From positions 11,033,100 through 11,097,099 of the forward strand of contig NC_084500.1 of the NCBI RefSeq assembly GCF_030035675.1: DNA of 64,000 bases. Reading direction: 5' to 3'. Every line of letters begins with the position of its first letter. The first letter of the stretch is position 1. The position numbers and the translations under genes were made by a program. Of this stretch, positions 11,423 through 23,189 are shown piece by piece. The notes under the pieces are model-generated. The model ran no database searches and was not told the origin of the DNA. It worked only from the letters and a program-made list of their open reading frames with translations. The stretch comes from Rhineura floridana (lineage: Eukaryota > Chordata > Lepidosauria > Squamata > Rhineuridae).

Positions 11423-12935
11423 ATCTTTATTTATTTACAGTCGATAGACCCATAGGAGAGGGTGATACAAAAGAAAGATAGTTCATAATGATGAGCATAT
11501 AATATAACTTTAGGAAGGCTGTTGTTAACAAAATTTGAAGATTAATGCTGGGAGAGGCCCTTACGTTTCTGTTGGATTGCATAAATATATTTAGCAACTT
11601 GCATGGTGTTTTGTTTATCAGTACCAGATAGTAGGTATGCAACTGATGCTTCTGGAGACTTATGGGAAATTTTTAGCAGTAGATCTTTGAGATATTTGGA
11701 TCGAAGTTGTGAATACAGGGGGCAAGCAAAAAGACTATGGGAGAGAGTTTCTATATCTATACCACAAGGGCATATGCGTTGTTCATATGAGATCCCCTTG
11801 AACCTCCCTTCGAGAATCGCTGAATATAGAACATTGAATCTTGCTTTTGAAAACGCTTGTCGAAATTTGGGGATTGTCAGGTGATCTAAATATATACTTA
11901 ATTTTTCAGGGGGGAGATTCAAATTCAGATATAGTGGAGAACATCTTTTAGACGCTTGGGTAAATGTTATCTGATAATCAATGTCCTTGATTCTTGAGCG
12001 GATTGTTAATGCGTCTTTAGGAGGTTGAGATCTTAAATACTCTTTTGAGAGGCCTATATGGCGTAATTTCGATTCCAGTTTGGAATTCCATTTGGAATGG
12101 CAATTGTCATTCCAGAGTAGAGTTATTAGATTGGGCGTGGATTCGGATGAAATTCTAACCCAGTAGTTAACGGTTGTCAGCCAAGCCTGACATTCCATTG
12201 ATAGAAAACCGCATTCCAATCTGAGAGCCGCCGAGGGCACGCATCTGGGAACTCCTAATAAACGTCTTAAGAAGGAAGATAGAATTACTTCAATTGAGGG
12301 GTCCCAGGAGTGAATCCAAATTGGGGCTCCGTATAGAATTTGTGGGATAATTTTACTTTTAAATATTTGCAAAATCGCAGGGATAAATTGCCCTCCTTTA
12401 TAATAGAAAAATCGAATCAAACTATTTAGGGAATACTTTATTTGCCTTAAGGTTGTTTTTATATGGAAAGCCCAATTCTTTGAGGAATGGAAATTTATTC
12501 CAAGATATTTGTAATGTGAGACTTGTTCTATAGAATGATTATTTACAATCCAAAGTGGAGTACTTATTCGCTTGGAGAAAACCATAATTTTTGTTTTGTC
12601 AAAGTTGATTTTTAGATGATTCACCACACAGTACGACATAAAAGCCTTTAAAGTGCGTTTTAAACCTACTTTTGACAATGAAAGGAGCACGGCGTCGTCA
12701 GCATAAAGTAAGAGGGGACATCGCACATCTGCTAGCTTAGGGGAATGAAAATCGTGGGAAAGGCAGCTTTCGTTCAGATCATTTAGGAACAGGTTAAAAA
12801 GGAACGGCGCGAGTATGCAACCTTGTCTGACCCCTTTTTCAGTAGGAATAGAATTTGATAGCCCTCCCTCTTTTCCACAACGGATACGCAAGGAAGTTTG
12901 TTGGTGAAGCTGGAAAATCAGAAACAAAAGTGTTT
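11423..12935 (-). mobile_element. 5'-truncated non-LTR retrotransposon, I/Vingi- or Jockey-like
   Basis: It carries a 461-codon uninterrupted frame (12927 to 11542). RT motifs are GVRQGCILAP at residues 32-41 and YADD at 75-78, followed by NHLKINFDKTK and YKYLGI. The C-terminus has a zinc-knuckle-like CPCG...H...C cluster (CPCGIDIETLSH). The endonuclease and first RT blocks are missing. A TAAATAAA-type tail closes the 3' end near 11423-11440. The cysteine cluster and RT spacing differ from CR1, L2 and BovB. The clade is tentative. It sits about 0.4 kb beyond the CCAAT/GC-box region of the NLK promoter. Confidence 0.8.
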
Positions 12936-14034
12936 GGTGTTGTTGGTTTCATGATTGCCATTTTATTTGAGTTATCATAGCTGTTCATGACAGGCAATTG
13001 AACTGATATGCTTGTTCTGCACTTGATTACTATCTGCATCTGTCATATCTCTTAACTCCTACCACAATGTTGTATTGAACTTTTCAGTCTGCTCTGTCTT
13101 ACCAGCTGCTTGATTTGTTCATTAATACTGAATATTAAAAAAATATTTATACAAAAACAAGTTCTTGTTGAGTAAAATAGAATAAAATAGAATGTTTATT
13201 CCAGTTATTTTAAAAACCCACATTTCATTAATTTATTTATTTAAAAGTATTTATTGATCTTTTCGTTTATATGCCTAGGCAGCTTCGATAAGATCACTGT
13301 GGGGTGCTCTATTCAAATGGGTTTGTGTTGGTAGAAACTGGCTGCACAAGTTAAGGAAGAGGGGGCTCAGGTATACTCTGTTCTGTTTCCTCTGCCATCC
13401 TTTGCCCAGTATGTGGCAGATGTGAAAAAAACAAATTCCACACTAGGGATCATAAGAAAAGAAACTGAAAATAAAACATAATACAAATCTATGGTGCGAT
13501 GAGGGGGGGCTTCTCCATGCTGAACCCGGGAACCCCTGCATGCGAAGTCAGTGCTGTACCACTAGGGATGTGCTGGCATGCCATCCAGTTTGGATTTCAT
13601 ACTGAATTCTCCATGAATTTGCTTATTCTCTGTCATTGCAGATCAGATTTTTAAGTAGCGATTTTCCCCAGCTATTTTTGAAAATAGATATCAAAGAACA
13701 ATGATTGTATTGATATTTCCTTTCATTTATTGATATTTCATTTCAAAATACTGATATTAGTATCAATATATTTTGTGATGAAAAAAATCAGTAAAAGCAG
13801 TGGCTAGTGGGAAAAGGACAAACTTGAATCAATATCGGCCTGTTAGGTTGATGAAATGCTTTCGAACCGGTACCACCCAACGGATCCAATCCCTATCTAC
13901 CACCGACCTACAGTCCTTCCATAGACACCTTCATGGAAAAAACATGGGCTAGAAATGCAATTAAACATTTGCAAATGATATTGTTGAACCAGGCCTTGAT
14001 CTGAAAATTGGGGGGGAGAAATTTATTAATTAAT
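12936..14034. other. Unassigned stretch
   Basis: No coding feature is seen. A remnant around 13500-13560 resembles a reversed tRNA-type SINE head, and the segment after 13562 begins CTAGGGATGTGC, like the GGGATGGG element family at 17968. The rest is AT-rich and unplaced. Confidence 0.4.
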
Positions 14035-14425
14035 TATATTAATTATATTTGTACCCTACCTTTCCTCCAAGGACCTCAAGGTGACATACATTAGGGCCCC
14101 ACTCATACGGCAGGTTACGTTCCAGACTCCCACCGAAAAGAGAAACCTGCCGAAAAGCAGAACTCTGTCAATAAAATGGTGCCCAACACCCAAAAAACGC
14201 TGTAAACGTGGAACAAGCGCCATATGAGTGGGGCCTTACCCTAATTACTCTAATTGAAAGCCGGCATATTAGTGGAACGCCGAAAAGCGGGCCGCCGAAA
14301 AGCAGGGCCCTACTGTATATGGTTCTCCCCCATTTTATCCTCACAACAACCCTGAGAAGTAGGATAGGCTGAAAGATTGTGACTAGCCCAAGGTTACCCA
14401 ATGAGCTTCAGGGCTGAGTGGGGAT
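14035..14425 (-). repeat. L2-tailed SINE interrupted by a Tigger-like element
   Basis: The two halves, ending CAAGGTGACATA and resuming TATGGTTCTCCCCCATTT, form one reversed SINE (CTCACAACAACCCTGAGAAG, CCCAAGGTTACCCAATGAGC). The same family is seen in forward orientation at 45770-45925. Confidence 0.65.
14089..14315. mobile_element. TcMar/Tigger-like MITE with TA duplication
   Basis: Its ends are CATTAGGGCCCCACTCATAC and the inverse of CAGTAGGGCCCTGCTTTTCGG, flanked by TA at 14087-14088 and 14316-14317. The word GCCGAAAAGC repeats inside. It has no coding capacity. Confidence 0.75.
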
Positions 14426-14435
14426 TTAATCTTAG

Positions 14436-14548
14436 CCCTCCAGATGCTGCTGCACCACAACTCCTATAATCCCTGACTATTGGCCTTTCTGACAGAGGCT
14501 CATGGGAGATGAAGTCTGACAACCTCTGGAGGGTTTCCCACCATCTCT
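14436..14548. mobile_element. Decayed hAT-like foldback element
   Basis: The arms CCCTCCAGATGCTGCTG and CAACCTCTGGAGGG enclose ACCACAACTCCTATAATCCC and its partner. It is the same family as at 4852, older. Confidence 0.55.
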
Positions 14549-14849
14549 CCTGCTCTAACCACTACACCACCATGCTGGACCCATAAAGACATTTAACTGC
14601 AAGCGCTAGTCACGAGAGCAAAGGTTTGACGAAATAACTTCTCCAATCCGTAAGGTCTTTTCAAGTTGCTAGTGCCTTTTGACTCTTTCTGACTATGCAA
14701 GCCCCACATTTTAATAGCGTCCAAACAAAAGCAAACTTGTGGGATGAGCAGATGCACAGGCGGGGGGGGGGAAGCCACACATCAAGAATGTGCACTGAGC
14801 ACAGATCACTGATATGGAGGGGTGGGGCAGAAGGATCATGTAGAAGAAA

Positions 14850-15022
14850 GCACCATTGCTCAGTGGGTAGAGCACCTGCTTTGCATGGTTCTGCTACAAT
14901 GCCTGGTGTCTCCAGACAGGGTTGGGAAAAGCTCCTGCCTAAAACCCCGGGGAGCCTCTGCCAGTCAGTGTAGCCAGTACTAAGCTAGATGGAGTAAGGC
15001 GTAAGACAGTTTCCCACACTTC
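14850..15022 (+). repeat. tRNA-derived SINE
   Basis: The head GCTCAGTGGGTAGAGCACCT lacks a clean B box. The body CTCCTGCCTAAAACCCCGGG and tail TAAGACAGTTTCCC match the family at 293-472. The following 15023-15502 holds nothing I can name. Confidence 0.75.
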
Positions 15023-15502
15023 TGTTTCAGCACTCACCTTCTCACTCCCTTCCCAGCAAACAGCACTTTTCGAAACAGGATGGTTATCAAGGCGTTCAAA
15101 GGCCTCAGTTTATATTTTATTCATCAGTGCCGCTGAGGCCATTATAAATGTCACAAGGGTGGCGTGAGGAGACCTGCCCTCTGTCACGAAGTGGTCGTAT
15201 TCTTTTGCACGCTTGCTTGCTTAAGCAACAGGTCGTAGCCAAATCAATATTAGCCTCGATGGGATTTAAACACCATCCAAAGCTCCTATTCCTGAGGGAT
15301 CTCTTAGTAACTCTAGCCAAATTCTCAGGTTAAAGCTACGCAGAATGATATTCATTTGTATATCACTTGCCACATCACTAGCTGTGGTTTCTTTCTTTCA
15401 GTGAAAGACCAAAGGTTGTATCCATTGGCCCCTCTGGACTGATGTGGTGGTTTTTTGCAGATGCAATAAGCGTGCATTAGAAGCCCACACAACATTCTTT
15501 TT

Positions 15503-15685
15503 TATTATAAAGCTGCCTTGTACTGACTCAGACCCATTGGTCCACCTAGCTCAGTATTGTCTACACTGACAGGCAGCAGCTCTCCAGCACTTCAGACAGA
15601 GAATATTTCCCTAGATTTCCTAGAGATGCTGTGGATTGAACCCAGGACCTTCTCCATGCAAAGCAGATGCTCTAGGCTGTCACGT
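15503..15685 (-). repeat. tRNA-derived SINE
   Basis: This is a reversed copy: AAGCTGCCTTGTACTGACTC, GACAGGCAGCAGCTCTCCAG, then GATTGAACCCAGGACCTTCT (B box) and GCAAAGCAGATGCTCT (anticodon arm). Confidence 0.85.
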
Positions 15686-15704
15686 TTATTTTTTGGGAGG
15701 GAAA

Positions 15705-16085
15705 TGGAAATGGACTGCCTTCAAGTCGATCCCAACTTATGGCGACCCTACAAATAGGTAGGCGGTATTCAGAGGGGGTTTACCATTGCCTCCCTCTGAG
15801 GCTAGTCCTCCTCAGCTGGCCAGGGCCTGCTCAGCTTGCCACAACTGCACAAGCCAGCCCCTTCCTTGTCTGCAACTGCCAGCTGGGGGGCAACTGGGCT
15901 CCTTGGGACTTTGCAGCTTGCCCATGGCTGCACAGGTGGCAGGGCACTTAACCCCTGAGCCACTCATTGTGGGGTGATCTTTAGCTGGCCCTTGATGCCC
16001 AGGAGACATGAGCAGGGATTTGAACTCACAGACTTTGGACTCCCAGCCAGGCTCTCCTCCCCACTGTGCTATACCAGCTTACTAT
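15705..16085 (-). repeat. Sauria-type SINE, long variant
   Basis: The BovB tail (ACTGCCTTCAAGTCGATCCC), the GGGGGTTTACCATTGCCTCC body and a reversed tRNA-like head (GAGCAGGGATTTGAACTCAC) are in family order, but about 150 extra GC-rich bases sit in the middle. It is either a distinct subfamily or carries an insertion. Confidence 0.7.
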
Positions 16086-16129
16086 TTTTTGGAAAGACAC
16101 TCTGAAATAAGTGGAGTCTAACCTTTCCA

Positions 16130-16352
16130 GATCATAGAATCATAGAGTTGGAAGGGGCCTTGTAGGCCATTGAGTCCAACCCCCTGCTCACAGCAGGAAA
16201 TCCACAGCTAGAGCATCTCCCGCAGATAGCTGTCCAGCCTCTGCTTGAAGACATCCAGCGAAGGGGATCCCACCACCTCCCTAGGCAGTCGGTTCCATTG
16301 CCGAACTGCCCTTACTGTCAAGAAGTTCCTTCTAATGTCCAATCTGATCCTT
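16130..16352 (-). repeat. CR1 LINE 3' end
   Basis: It is nearly identical to the 3' end of the CR1 at 28152-28370 (AGAGTTGGAAGGGGCCTTGT, CTAGGCAGTCGGTTCCATTG). It is 5'-truncated and is recent by similarity. Confidence 0.9.
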
Positions 16353-16398
16353 GATCTCTATGACAGAGGGGGGACGGGGGGCAATCGGTCACCTATTC

Positions 16399-16723
16399 CA
16401 GGGATGAAGAACCCTATTTCACCCCCAAGGGCTTCACTTCCTTCTGGGTAATCCCATGGAACTGGTGGGTGGGGCCAGGAAAGCAACAAAAGTAAATATT
16501 CCCTGTGTGGACAGTAGGCTAGTTTCTGCACACACTCGCCTCTCTCTGTCCTCCATCCAGGCAAGCAGCAGGCATGATCAGAGTTCAAGGACACATTGCA
16601 GGCAGGGGAAAGTATTCGGGGTGCAAAGCAGGAACAGTTAGGGGAGTGGCCTGGGGAGAGTTCCAAGGGCCAGAGAGTTCAAACCCCACTACCCGTCCCG
16701 GTGCCTGAGGTTCTTCACCCCTG
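16399..16723. mobile_element. hAT-like non-autonomous element
   Basis: The ends CAGGGATGAAGAACC and the inverse of CAGGGGTGAAGAACC pair. Flanking octamers ACCTATTC and CCCTCGTC agree at 5 of 8 positions, an eroded duplication. Internal words GGCTAGTTTCTGCACA and GTGGCCTGGGGAGAGTT recur near 56590-56740. Confidence 0.6.
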
Positions 16724-17481
16724 CCCTCGTCAGCGTCTGCAACTGTGCTGCAAGCAACTCTAATTATTCGGAACGGTTTGTAATGTGAGTAGGAACTCAA
16801 ATGAATTAGAAATAGTTGTATGGGGGAATCAGTTGGGGGTGGGACCAGCAGGAAAATGAAAGAAGTGCTCTCTGTCTGGGTTAGAGCATTACAGCTCTGG
16901 GTTCTGCTGCAACACACTGTTAAGTAAAGTTTGTTCCTTCTAACCAGTATTTGTAGTTCATTTCAAATCTCGTAAATATTGCACGGTTGCTTCGAAAAAG
17001 TTGACCCTGTTGCTGTACAATTTGTCTTCATAAAAAGAAAATATTAATAAAATTAAAGATGGCCAAAGCATCTAGGCCAAGGCCACGCGTAGCCGAGTGG
17101 AGCCTGCAGGAAACTAGGAGATGCTGGAGGAAGGAACAGGGGCAGAGATTTCAAAAACCAATTTGCAAAGCTGCCGTCATCAGTTCTAATCATCGTCGCC
17201 CGAAACGGAAGCAGCGGAGCAAATAGCAGCCTTTCAGTCACTGACAAAAATAACCGGTTCATTTGCATTTTTTTGTCCTGATTTGTTTTTGTACACAGGA
17301 AGGAATCTTAACAAAAAGACACCTGCTGGAAAATGTGTCTTTAAAAAAAATGCACTAGGGTTTTGCACCGCCTGTTGGTGCAGTGCCAATCAACAGAGGA
17401 CTTCTGATGCCCTCATGCCAACTTCGGCCGCAGCAAATGTATGGATGCAGCCTTTGAGGTGAAAAGAGTGAGCGAGAGAAG
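16724..17481. other. Unassigned stretch
   Basis: No gene or named repeat is seen. Local sequence is of mixed composition with no long open frame of protein-like character. Confidence 0.4.
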
Positions 17482-17712
17482 AGGCCCGTAGCTCAGTGGT
17501 AGAGCGCCTGCTTTGCGTGCAGAAGGTCCCAGGTTCAATCCCAATGGCCATGAGCAATAAAGTTATTCATTCAATCCCAACGGCATCTCCAAGCACGGCT
17601 GGGAGAGACCCCATCTTAAAAACTCAGAGAGATGCTGCCAGTCAGTGACTGACTGAGCTAGATGGCCCAATGGTCTGACTCAGTATAAGGCAGCTTCTTC
17701 TCTTCCTCTGAG
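17482..17712 (+). repeat. tRNA-derived SINE with internal duplication
   Basis: The head is very well kept (GTAGCTCAGTGGTAGAGCGC and GGTTCAATCCC). ATTCAATCCCAA then occurs twice, about 40 bases apart, before CATCTCC resumes the family body. It ends GACTCAGTATAAGGCAGCTT. Confidence 0.88.
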
Positions 17713-17967
17713 CATTGGCCCTTGGCGGTGTTACCCTCATCTTGGTCCCATGCTTCTAGAATTTCCGAGGACAGCAGGAGACCCGCTGAAATTAATGGAG
17801 CTAAGTTAGTCCGGTTCATTGATTTCAACAGGTCTACTCCGAGTAGGACTAACAGCAGGTACATCCCAAAACCTCTAACCTAGGGTCAGGATGTGCAGCA
17901 GCTCTAGATAACATCCATGGGTGTGGGTTCCTGTGTGCATACATAACTGTATGTGTGTGTGTGTTAG

Positions 17968-18420
17968 GGATGGGTGAGAATTTTGATTCAGTTCGCGCTT
18001 CAAGCAGAATTTATCAAATTTGCAATTTCCGAAACAATATGAGAACCGAAACACAGCCTTCCTTCGAAATTCACATTTATTAGAATTTTGGGATGCAGTT
18101 TGCCAACTAAACAACATTTACAAAAATGCATATATTAGGGGAAAGTGTGCATAAAAAGGAATACATGAGTGAAAATAACATGCAAAAAAGGCATGAAATG
18201 ATGAGAAACGGCTTGCAAAATGCGTACCTTTGTCAAAACTGCCTTCAAAAATGTGTTTATTTGGAGAAATTCGCACTAAAATGGTGGAGAACTTTCATGA
18301 GGATTTTTTTTATTAAAAAAATGCAGATCACGGTAGAAATGTAGAGAACTGAATTTAACATTGGAAAAATGAGAAATGGAGAGACCTGAATCAGACAGAT
18401 CTTATAGTCCTTTTTGAGTA
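17968..18420. mobile_element. GGGATGGG-type non-autonomous element, copy 1
   Basis: It begins GGGATGGGTGAGAATTTTGA. Its right half, reversed, aligns with 23896-24100 (shared ATTTCTCATTTTTCCAA and CATTTTAGTG words). The two copies are in opposite orientation. It is a DNA-transposon-like family with no coding capacity and the superfamily is uncertain. Confidence 0.5.
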
Positions 18421-18446
18421 CCTATTCAGAAATTTCAGGAATTCCA

Positions 18447-18605
18447 AGTAGCATGTGTTTTTAAATTGTTTTTAATTTTTAAAATTGTTTTTTTTAAAAT
18501 TTGTGTGTTTTAAAATTTGTATATTTGTTTTTATTGTTTTTAATTGTTGTAAACCGCCCAGAGAGCTTCGGCTATGGGGCGGTATATAAATGTAATAAAT
18601 AAATA
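18447..18605 (+). repeat. L2 LINE 3' end
   Basis: A T-rich stretch precedes GTAAACCGCCCAGAGAGCTT, GGGGCGGTATATAAATGTAA and TAAATAAATA, the L2-type 3' terminus seen at many sites here. Confidence 0.8.
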
Positions 18606-18713
18606 GTGCAGTTTCCCACTGCAGATATCAGAATCATTCAAGGGAAGCCATCACCAGGTGCCCCTCCAGCATTACCCTGTTCCCATTCTTGGTGAGAAGC
18701 TTATCCCTTCCTC

Positions 18714-19093
18714 ATAGAATCATAGAATAGTAGAGTTGGAAGGGGTCTATAAGGCCATCAACCCCCTCAGTTTCCCTCAGAGATCTCCTCCTGCTAAGGG
18801 CCGTAGCTCAGGAGTAGCACACCTGCTTTGCACGCGAAAGGTCCCACCTTCAATCTGTGGCATCTCTAGGTAGGGCTGGGAAAGGCTCCCTGTCAGAAAC
18901 CCTGAAGATCCGCTGCCACTGAGCTGGATGGACCAATGGTCTGACTCAGTATAGGACAGCTTCCGACGTTCCTCATTCCCCCCCCCCCCGTCCAGGTACT
19001 TTCTTAGTATAAAGAATTCTATTTCAGCATCAAGCAGGGGGTTGGACTTGATGACCTTATAGGACCCTTCCAACTTTACTATTCTCTGATTCT
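18714..19093. repeat. CR1 end (-), tRNA-type SINE (+) and CR1 end (+)
   Basis: 18714-18772 is a reversed CR1 terminus. 18793-18975 is a tRNA-derived SINE (GTAGCTCAGGAGTAGCACAC to CAGTATAGGACAGCTTCC). 19028-19093 is a forward CR1 terminus (GGGGGTTGGACTTGATGACC). Confidence 0.8.
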
Positions 19094-19261
19094 GTGAATT
19101 CCAAGGATGAAAGGTCTATCAAAAGTCTCTTTTCCCCCACCCCAGCTCCCCATCCCTTACAAATCCTGGACCTGGACAAATCCTCACAATGTCACCTTTG
19201 CAGAAATACTCTGAAAAATAATATTGGCCTACCTTACAGGGTTGTTGGAACCCTGGGGAAA

Positions 19262-19452
19262 GGGGGAAGCTCAGGGGCAGAACATATGCTTTGCATTTAG
19301 AAAGTCCCAGTTTAGATCCACAGCACCTCTTTGCAAGGCTGGGAAGGCTCCCCTGTCCAAAACCCTTGAGAGTTGCTGCCTGTCAGTGTGGACAGTGCTG
19401 AACTAGGTGGGCCGATGGTCTGACTCAGCACAAGGCAGCTCCCAATGGATGT
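19262..19452 (+). repeat. tRNA-derived SINE, diverged
   Basis: The A and B boxes are eroded, but the body (GAGAGTTGCTGCCTGTCAGT) and tail (TCTGACTCAGCACAAGGCAG) are clear. From 19453 to about 20200 nothing is identifiable. Confidence 0.75.
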
Positions 19453-20329
19453 TCAGTAATGATTGGATAATTAAGGTCAGCATAGAGCTGCCCTTCAAGA
19501 CACTCTAGAAACAGCAACTAGCGTAGCATGCCACAGCCCAGTTATTGCATGGCACCCATATGGAGCCGCACAACATAAATTTTGGGGAGCTGTACAAGCA
19601 CCCTGTTGTCATACCCCAGTGGGCACCCTCAGGGGCTAGGGTCCCAATCCCAGGAGTTATAAGCCTCTTAGTCAAACGATCACCAACAGAGGCAAGGGTG
19701 CAGGCGCAGCACAGTTCCGAAAAACCAAGATCAAGCACAGAGCATCAGCCTCTGGTCCAAAACACAATCCAGATGCAAGGTTCAGCATGAGTCCAAGGCC
19801 AGGCTCACTTGGAGTTCTAGCACAGCACTAGACTCAGGAACAAGAGACCTGTGTTGCTTCCTGAAAATGGAAGACTCAAGAGGGATACCTTAGGTACTCT
19901 GGCCTCTTAGCTGACACTCTATCCACAGCTGCAGGTAGTGGAGACATTTCTGGGGTTCTTACTCATGAGGACCTCGTCCAGCATGGCCCATGGTCAAAGG
20001 TGATGGGAACCACAGTCAAACAGCACTTGGAGGGCCACAGGTTCCCCATCTCTGCCCCAGACTTTGAATGAGGTCCACTACCCAACAAGCTGCCGAAACA
20101 GCTGGTCCATGTGGACAGCTCCTATCAGTGGCTAACTGAAGGTTCCAGATTGTCCTTGATGGAGAAGGACTTTGAATTCTTTATATAAATGCTGCAATTA
20201 ATAAGCGGGACCTGCAACAAAATGTTGCAGCATGGAGTGGAGTGCTCCTGTTTAGTGTGCCAGCCAAGCCAGCCATACTAACTCTCTGCCACAATGTGCT
20301 GTTTATTCAGTTTATATCCCAAGAAGCCC

Positions 20330-20687
20330 AAGGTGGCAATTCTAGTGGTCGGAAACCTCAGGTCCAAAGGCACCCCCTCCCCACCCAGGTCTCCAGCCTT
20401 GGAACACTCCCCAAGCCACCCCCCTTGCTGGTCCTGCTTTGCAATTAGAGTGTTTTCACCTGGCCTTAAACTCTTATCATGTCTCTTGATTGTCTGGATG
20501 GATGAGACAGAAAAAGAGAGAGGTGACTCTGTGCAGAAACTAGCCTGCTGCACAAAGGGAAAATGTATGTTAATTGCTCCGCCTACTTTTGCCCTTGGCC
20601 CCACCCACCACCAGCATATGGCCCCTGGAAGGTTGCCCAGAAAGGATGCGGCCCTTGGACTGAAAAAGCTTCTCCAGCCTTGCATTA
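20330..20687. repeat. Dispersed hAT-like repeat, host of the BovB insertion
   Basis: Words such as CTGTGCAGAAACTAGCCTGC and GGCCCTTGGACTGAAAAAGC place it with the dispersed family at 16399 and 56575, here partly inverted. It is cut at 20687 by the BovB copy. Confidence 0.45.
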
Positions 20688-23179
20688 ACATAACCATCAT
20701 CCAAGTCTACGCTCCAACAGCAAATGTGGAAGAAGAGGAATTGGAGAGATTTTACGCAAAGTACAGGAAAAAACTGATCACACACCAAAACTAGATGTGC
20801 TGATAATCATGGGGGACTGGAATGCAAAAGTAGGGAACAGAGAAGAACTAGGAATTGTGGGGAAATGGGGCTTAGGAGATAGAAATGAAATGAAGCAGGA
20901 GAAAGACTTATTTAATTCTGTGAAGCCAATAATTTGTTTCTTGCAAACACATTTTTGAGCAACCGAAAAGACAACTGTACACGTAGACATCACCAAATGG
21001 TCAATATAAGAATCAAATTGATTATATAATTGGTAGCAGAAGATGGAGAAGTTCCATACTTTCTGTGAAAACAAGACCAGGAGCAGACTGTGGTACAGAT
21101 CATGACCTGGACGTATCAAAAATCAGAGTAAAGCTAAAGAAGAACAAAGCAATCGTAATGCCAAAATACAACTTAAATAAAATCCCAGAAGAAAATAAAG
21201 ATCAAATAAGGAACGGATTTGAAGCTTTAAACTTAGTTGACAGAGAACCAGAAGAACTATGGAATGAAGTTAGAGACATTATCATAAAAGAATGCAAAAT
21301 GACAATACCTCGAGTTAAAAAGAGAGAAAGACCCCAATGGATGACTGACAAAGCTCTTAAAATGGTTAAAGAGAGAAGGAAAGCAAAAGGAGATAGAAAA
21401 ACAGTTAGAACCCTAAATGCAACAATACAGCGACTAGTACACAGGGACAAAGAGAAAAATTACAATGGTTATTGTATAGAAATAGAAGAGGGCAACAAAA
21501 AGGGTAGAACAAGAGACCTATTCCAAAACATCAGAGAAATGAAAGGGAAATTTAAACCAAGAGTACGGATGCTGAATAATCAACAGGGGAACACACTGAC
21601 TGACCAAGATGAAATAAAAGGAAGAGGGAAGCAATACACTGAAGAACTCAATAAAAGAGATGCCAGGATGGCAGATTCATTCACGGAGGAACCATATGAC
21701 GAAATTTTAGAATGCGAGGTGAAAACTGCTCTTAAAATACATGGAAGAAACAAATCACAATGAACAGATGGCATACCAATAGAGTTGCTACAAGCTACTG
21801 AGACTGAATCTGTCCAAATTTTGACAAAAATTGTCAAGAAATATGGAAAACTAAACAATGGCCCACAGTCTGGAAGTGTTTACTATACATCTCAATTCCA
21901 AAGAAAAGGGATCCCAAGGAATGCAGTAATTATCAAACTATTGCCTTAATATCCCATGCAAGTAAAGTAATGCTCAAGATTCTACAACAAAGGCTCTTAC
22001 CATATATGGAACGAGAAAATGCCAGACATCCAAGCTGGATTTAGAAAGGGAAGAGGCACCAGAGATCATGTCACAAGCATACGTTGGATAGTGGAATGGA
22101 CCAAGGAATTTCAGAAGGAAATCACCCTGTGATTTATAGATTACAGCAAAGTGTTTGATTATGTACTTCAAGAAAAACTATGGAATGCTTTAAAAGAAAT
22201 GGGGGTGACACAGCATCTGATTGTCCTGATGTGCAACCTATAACTGTGGACAAGAGGCTACTGTAAGGAATATGGAGAAACTGATTGGTTCCCAATCGGA
22301 AATGAAGTGAGACAAGGGTGTATTTCATCACCCTAATCTATACGCAGAACATATCATATGGAAAGCGGGTTTGGGCCAAGATGAAGGAGGTGTGACAACT
22401 GGAGGGAGAAATATCAATAATTTAAGATATGCAGATGATACCATACTCCTAACAGAATCTACTAATGATTTGAAACGAATGCTCATGAAAGTTAAAGAGG
22501 AAAGCACAAAAGCGTCAAAAAGACTAAAGTAATGACAACAGAAGATTTATGTAACTTTAAAGTTGACAATGAAGACATTGAACTTGTCAAGGATTATCAA
22601 TACCAAAATGGAGACAATAGTTAAGAAATCAGAAGGTGGCTAGGACCGGGGAGGGCAGCTATGAGAGAACTAGAAACGTCCTCAAATGCAAAGATGTATC
22701 ACTGAACACTGAAGTCAGGATCATTCAGACCATGGTATTCCTGATCTCTATGTATGAATGTGAAAGTTGGACAGTGAAAAAAGTAGATAAGAGAAAAATC
22801 AACTCATTTGAAATGTGGTGTTGGAGGACAGCTTTGCACATACCATGGACCGGAAAAAAGACAAATAATTGGGTGTTTGAACAAATTAAACCAGAGCTAT
22901 CACTAGAAGCTAAAACGATGAAACTGGGGTTATCATACTTTGGACGCATAATGAGAAGACATGATTCACTAGAAAAGACAATAATGCTGGGGAAAACAGA
23001 AGGGAGTAGAAAAAGAGGAAGGCCAAACAAGAGATGGATTGATTCCATAAAGGAAGCCACAGGCCTGAACTGAACTGAAGATTAGAACAGGGTGGTTTAT
23101 AAGAGATGCCATTGGAGGTCACTGATTCATAGGGTCACCATAAGTCATAATCGACTTGAAGGCACATAACAACAACAAT
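20688..23179 (+). mobile_element. BovB (RTE) LINE, 5'-truncated, with 10-bp target duplication
   Basis: The element enters inside the endonuclease (ITIIQVYAPT), continues through the linker (open frame 21065-21763), RT (VRQGCISSP near 22310, YADDT near 22430) and the C-terminal domain (open frame 22636-23073, including YFGRIMRRHDSLEKT and RKRGRPNKRWID), and ends AGGGTCACCATAAGTC plus CAA repeats. CCTTGCATTA flanks it at 20678-20687 and 23180-23189. Several frameshifts and stops interrupt the RT region, so it is dead. It lacks roughly the first quarter of a full BovB. Confidence 0.93.
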
Positions 23180-23189
23180 CCTTGCATTA

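Noticed and set aside
20278-20794. Long frames of 140-166 codons before the BovB copy
   Set aside because: They run across a dispersed repeat and the start of the BovB endonuclease, so the apparent proteins are chimeras of repeat sequence.
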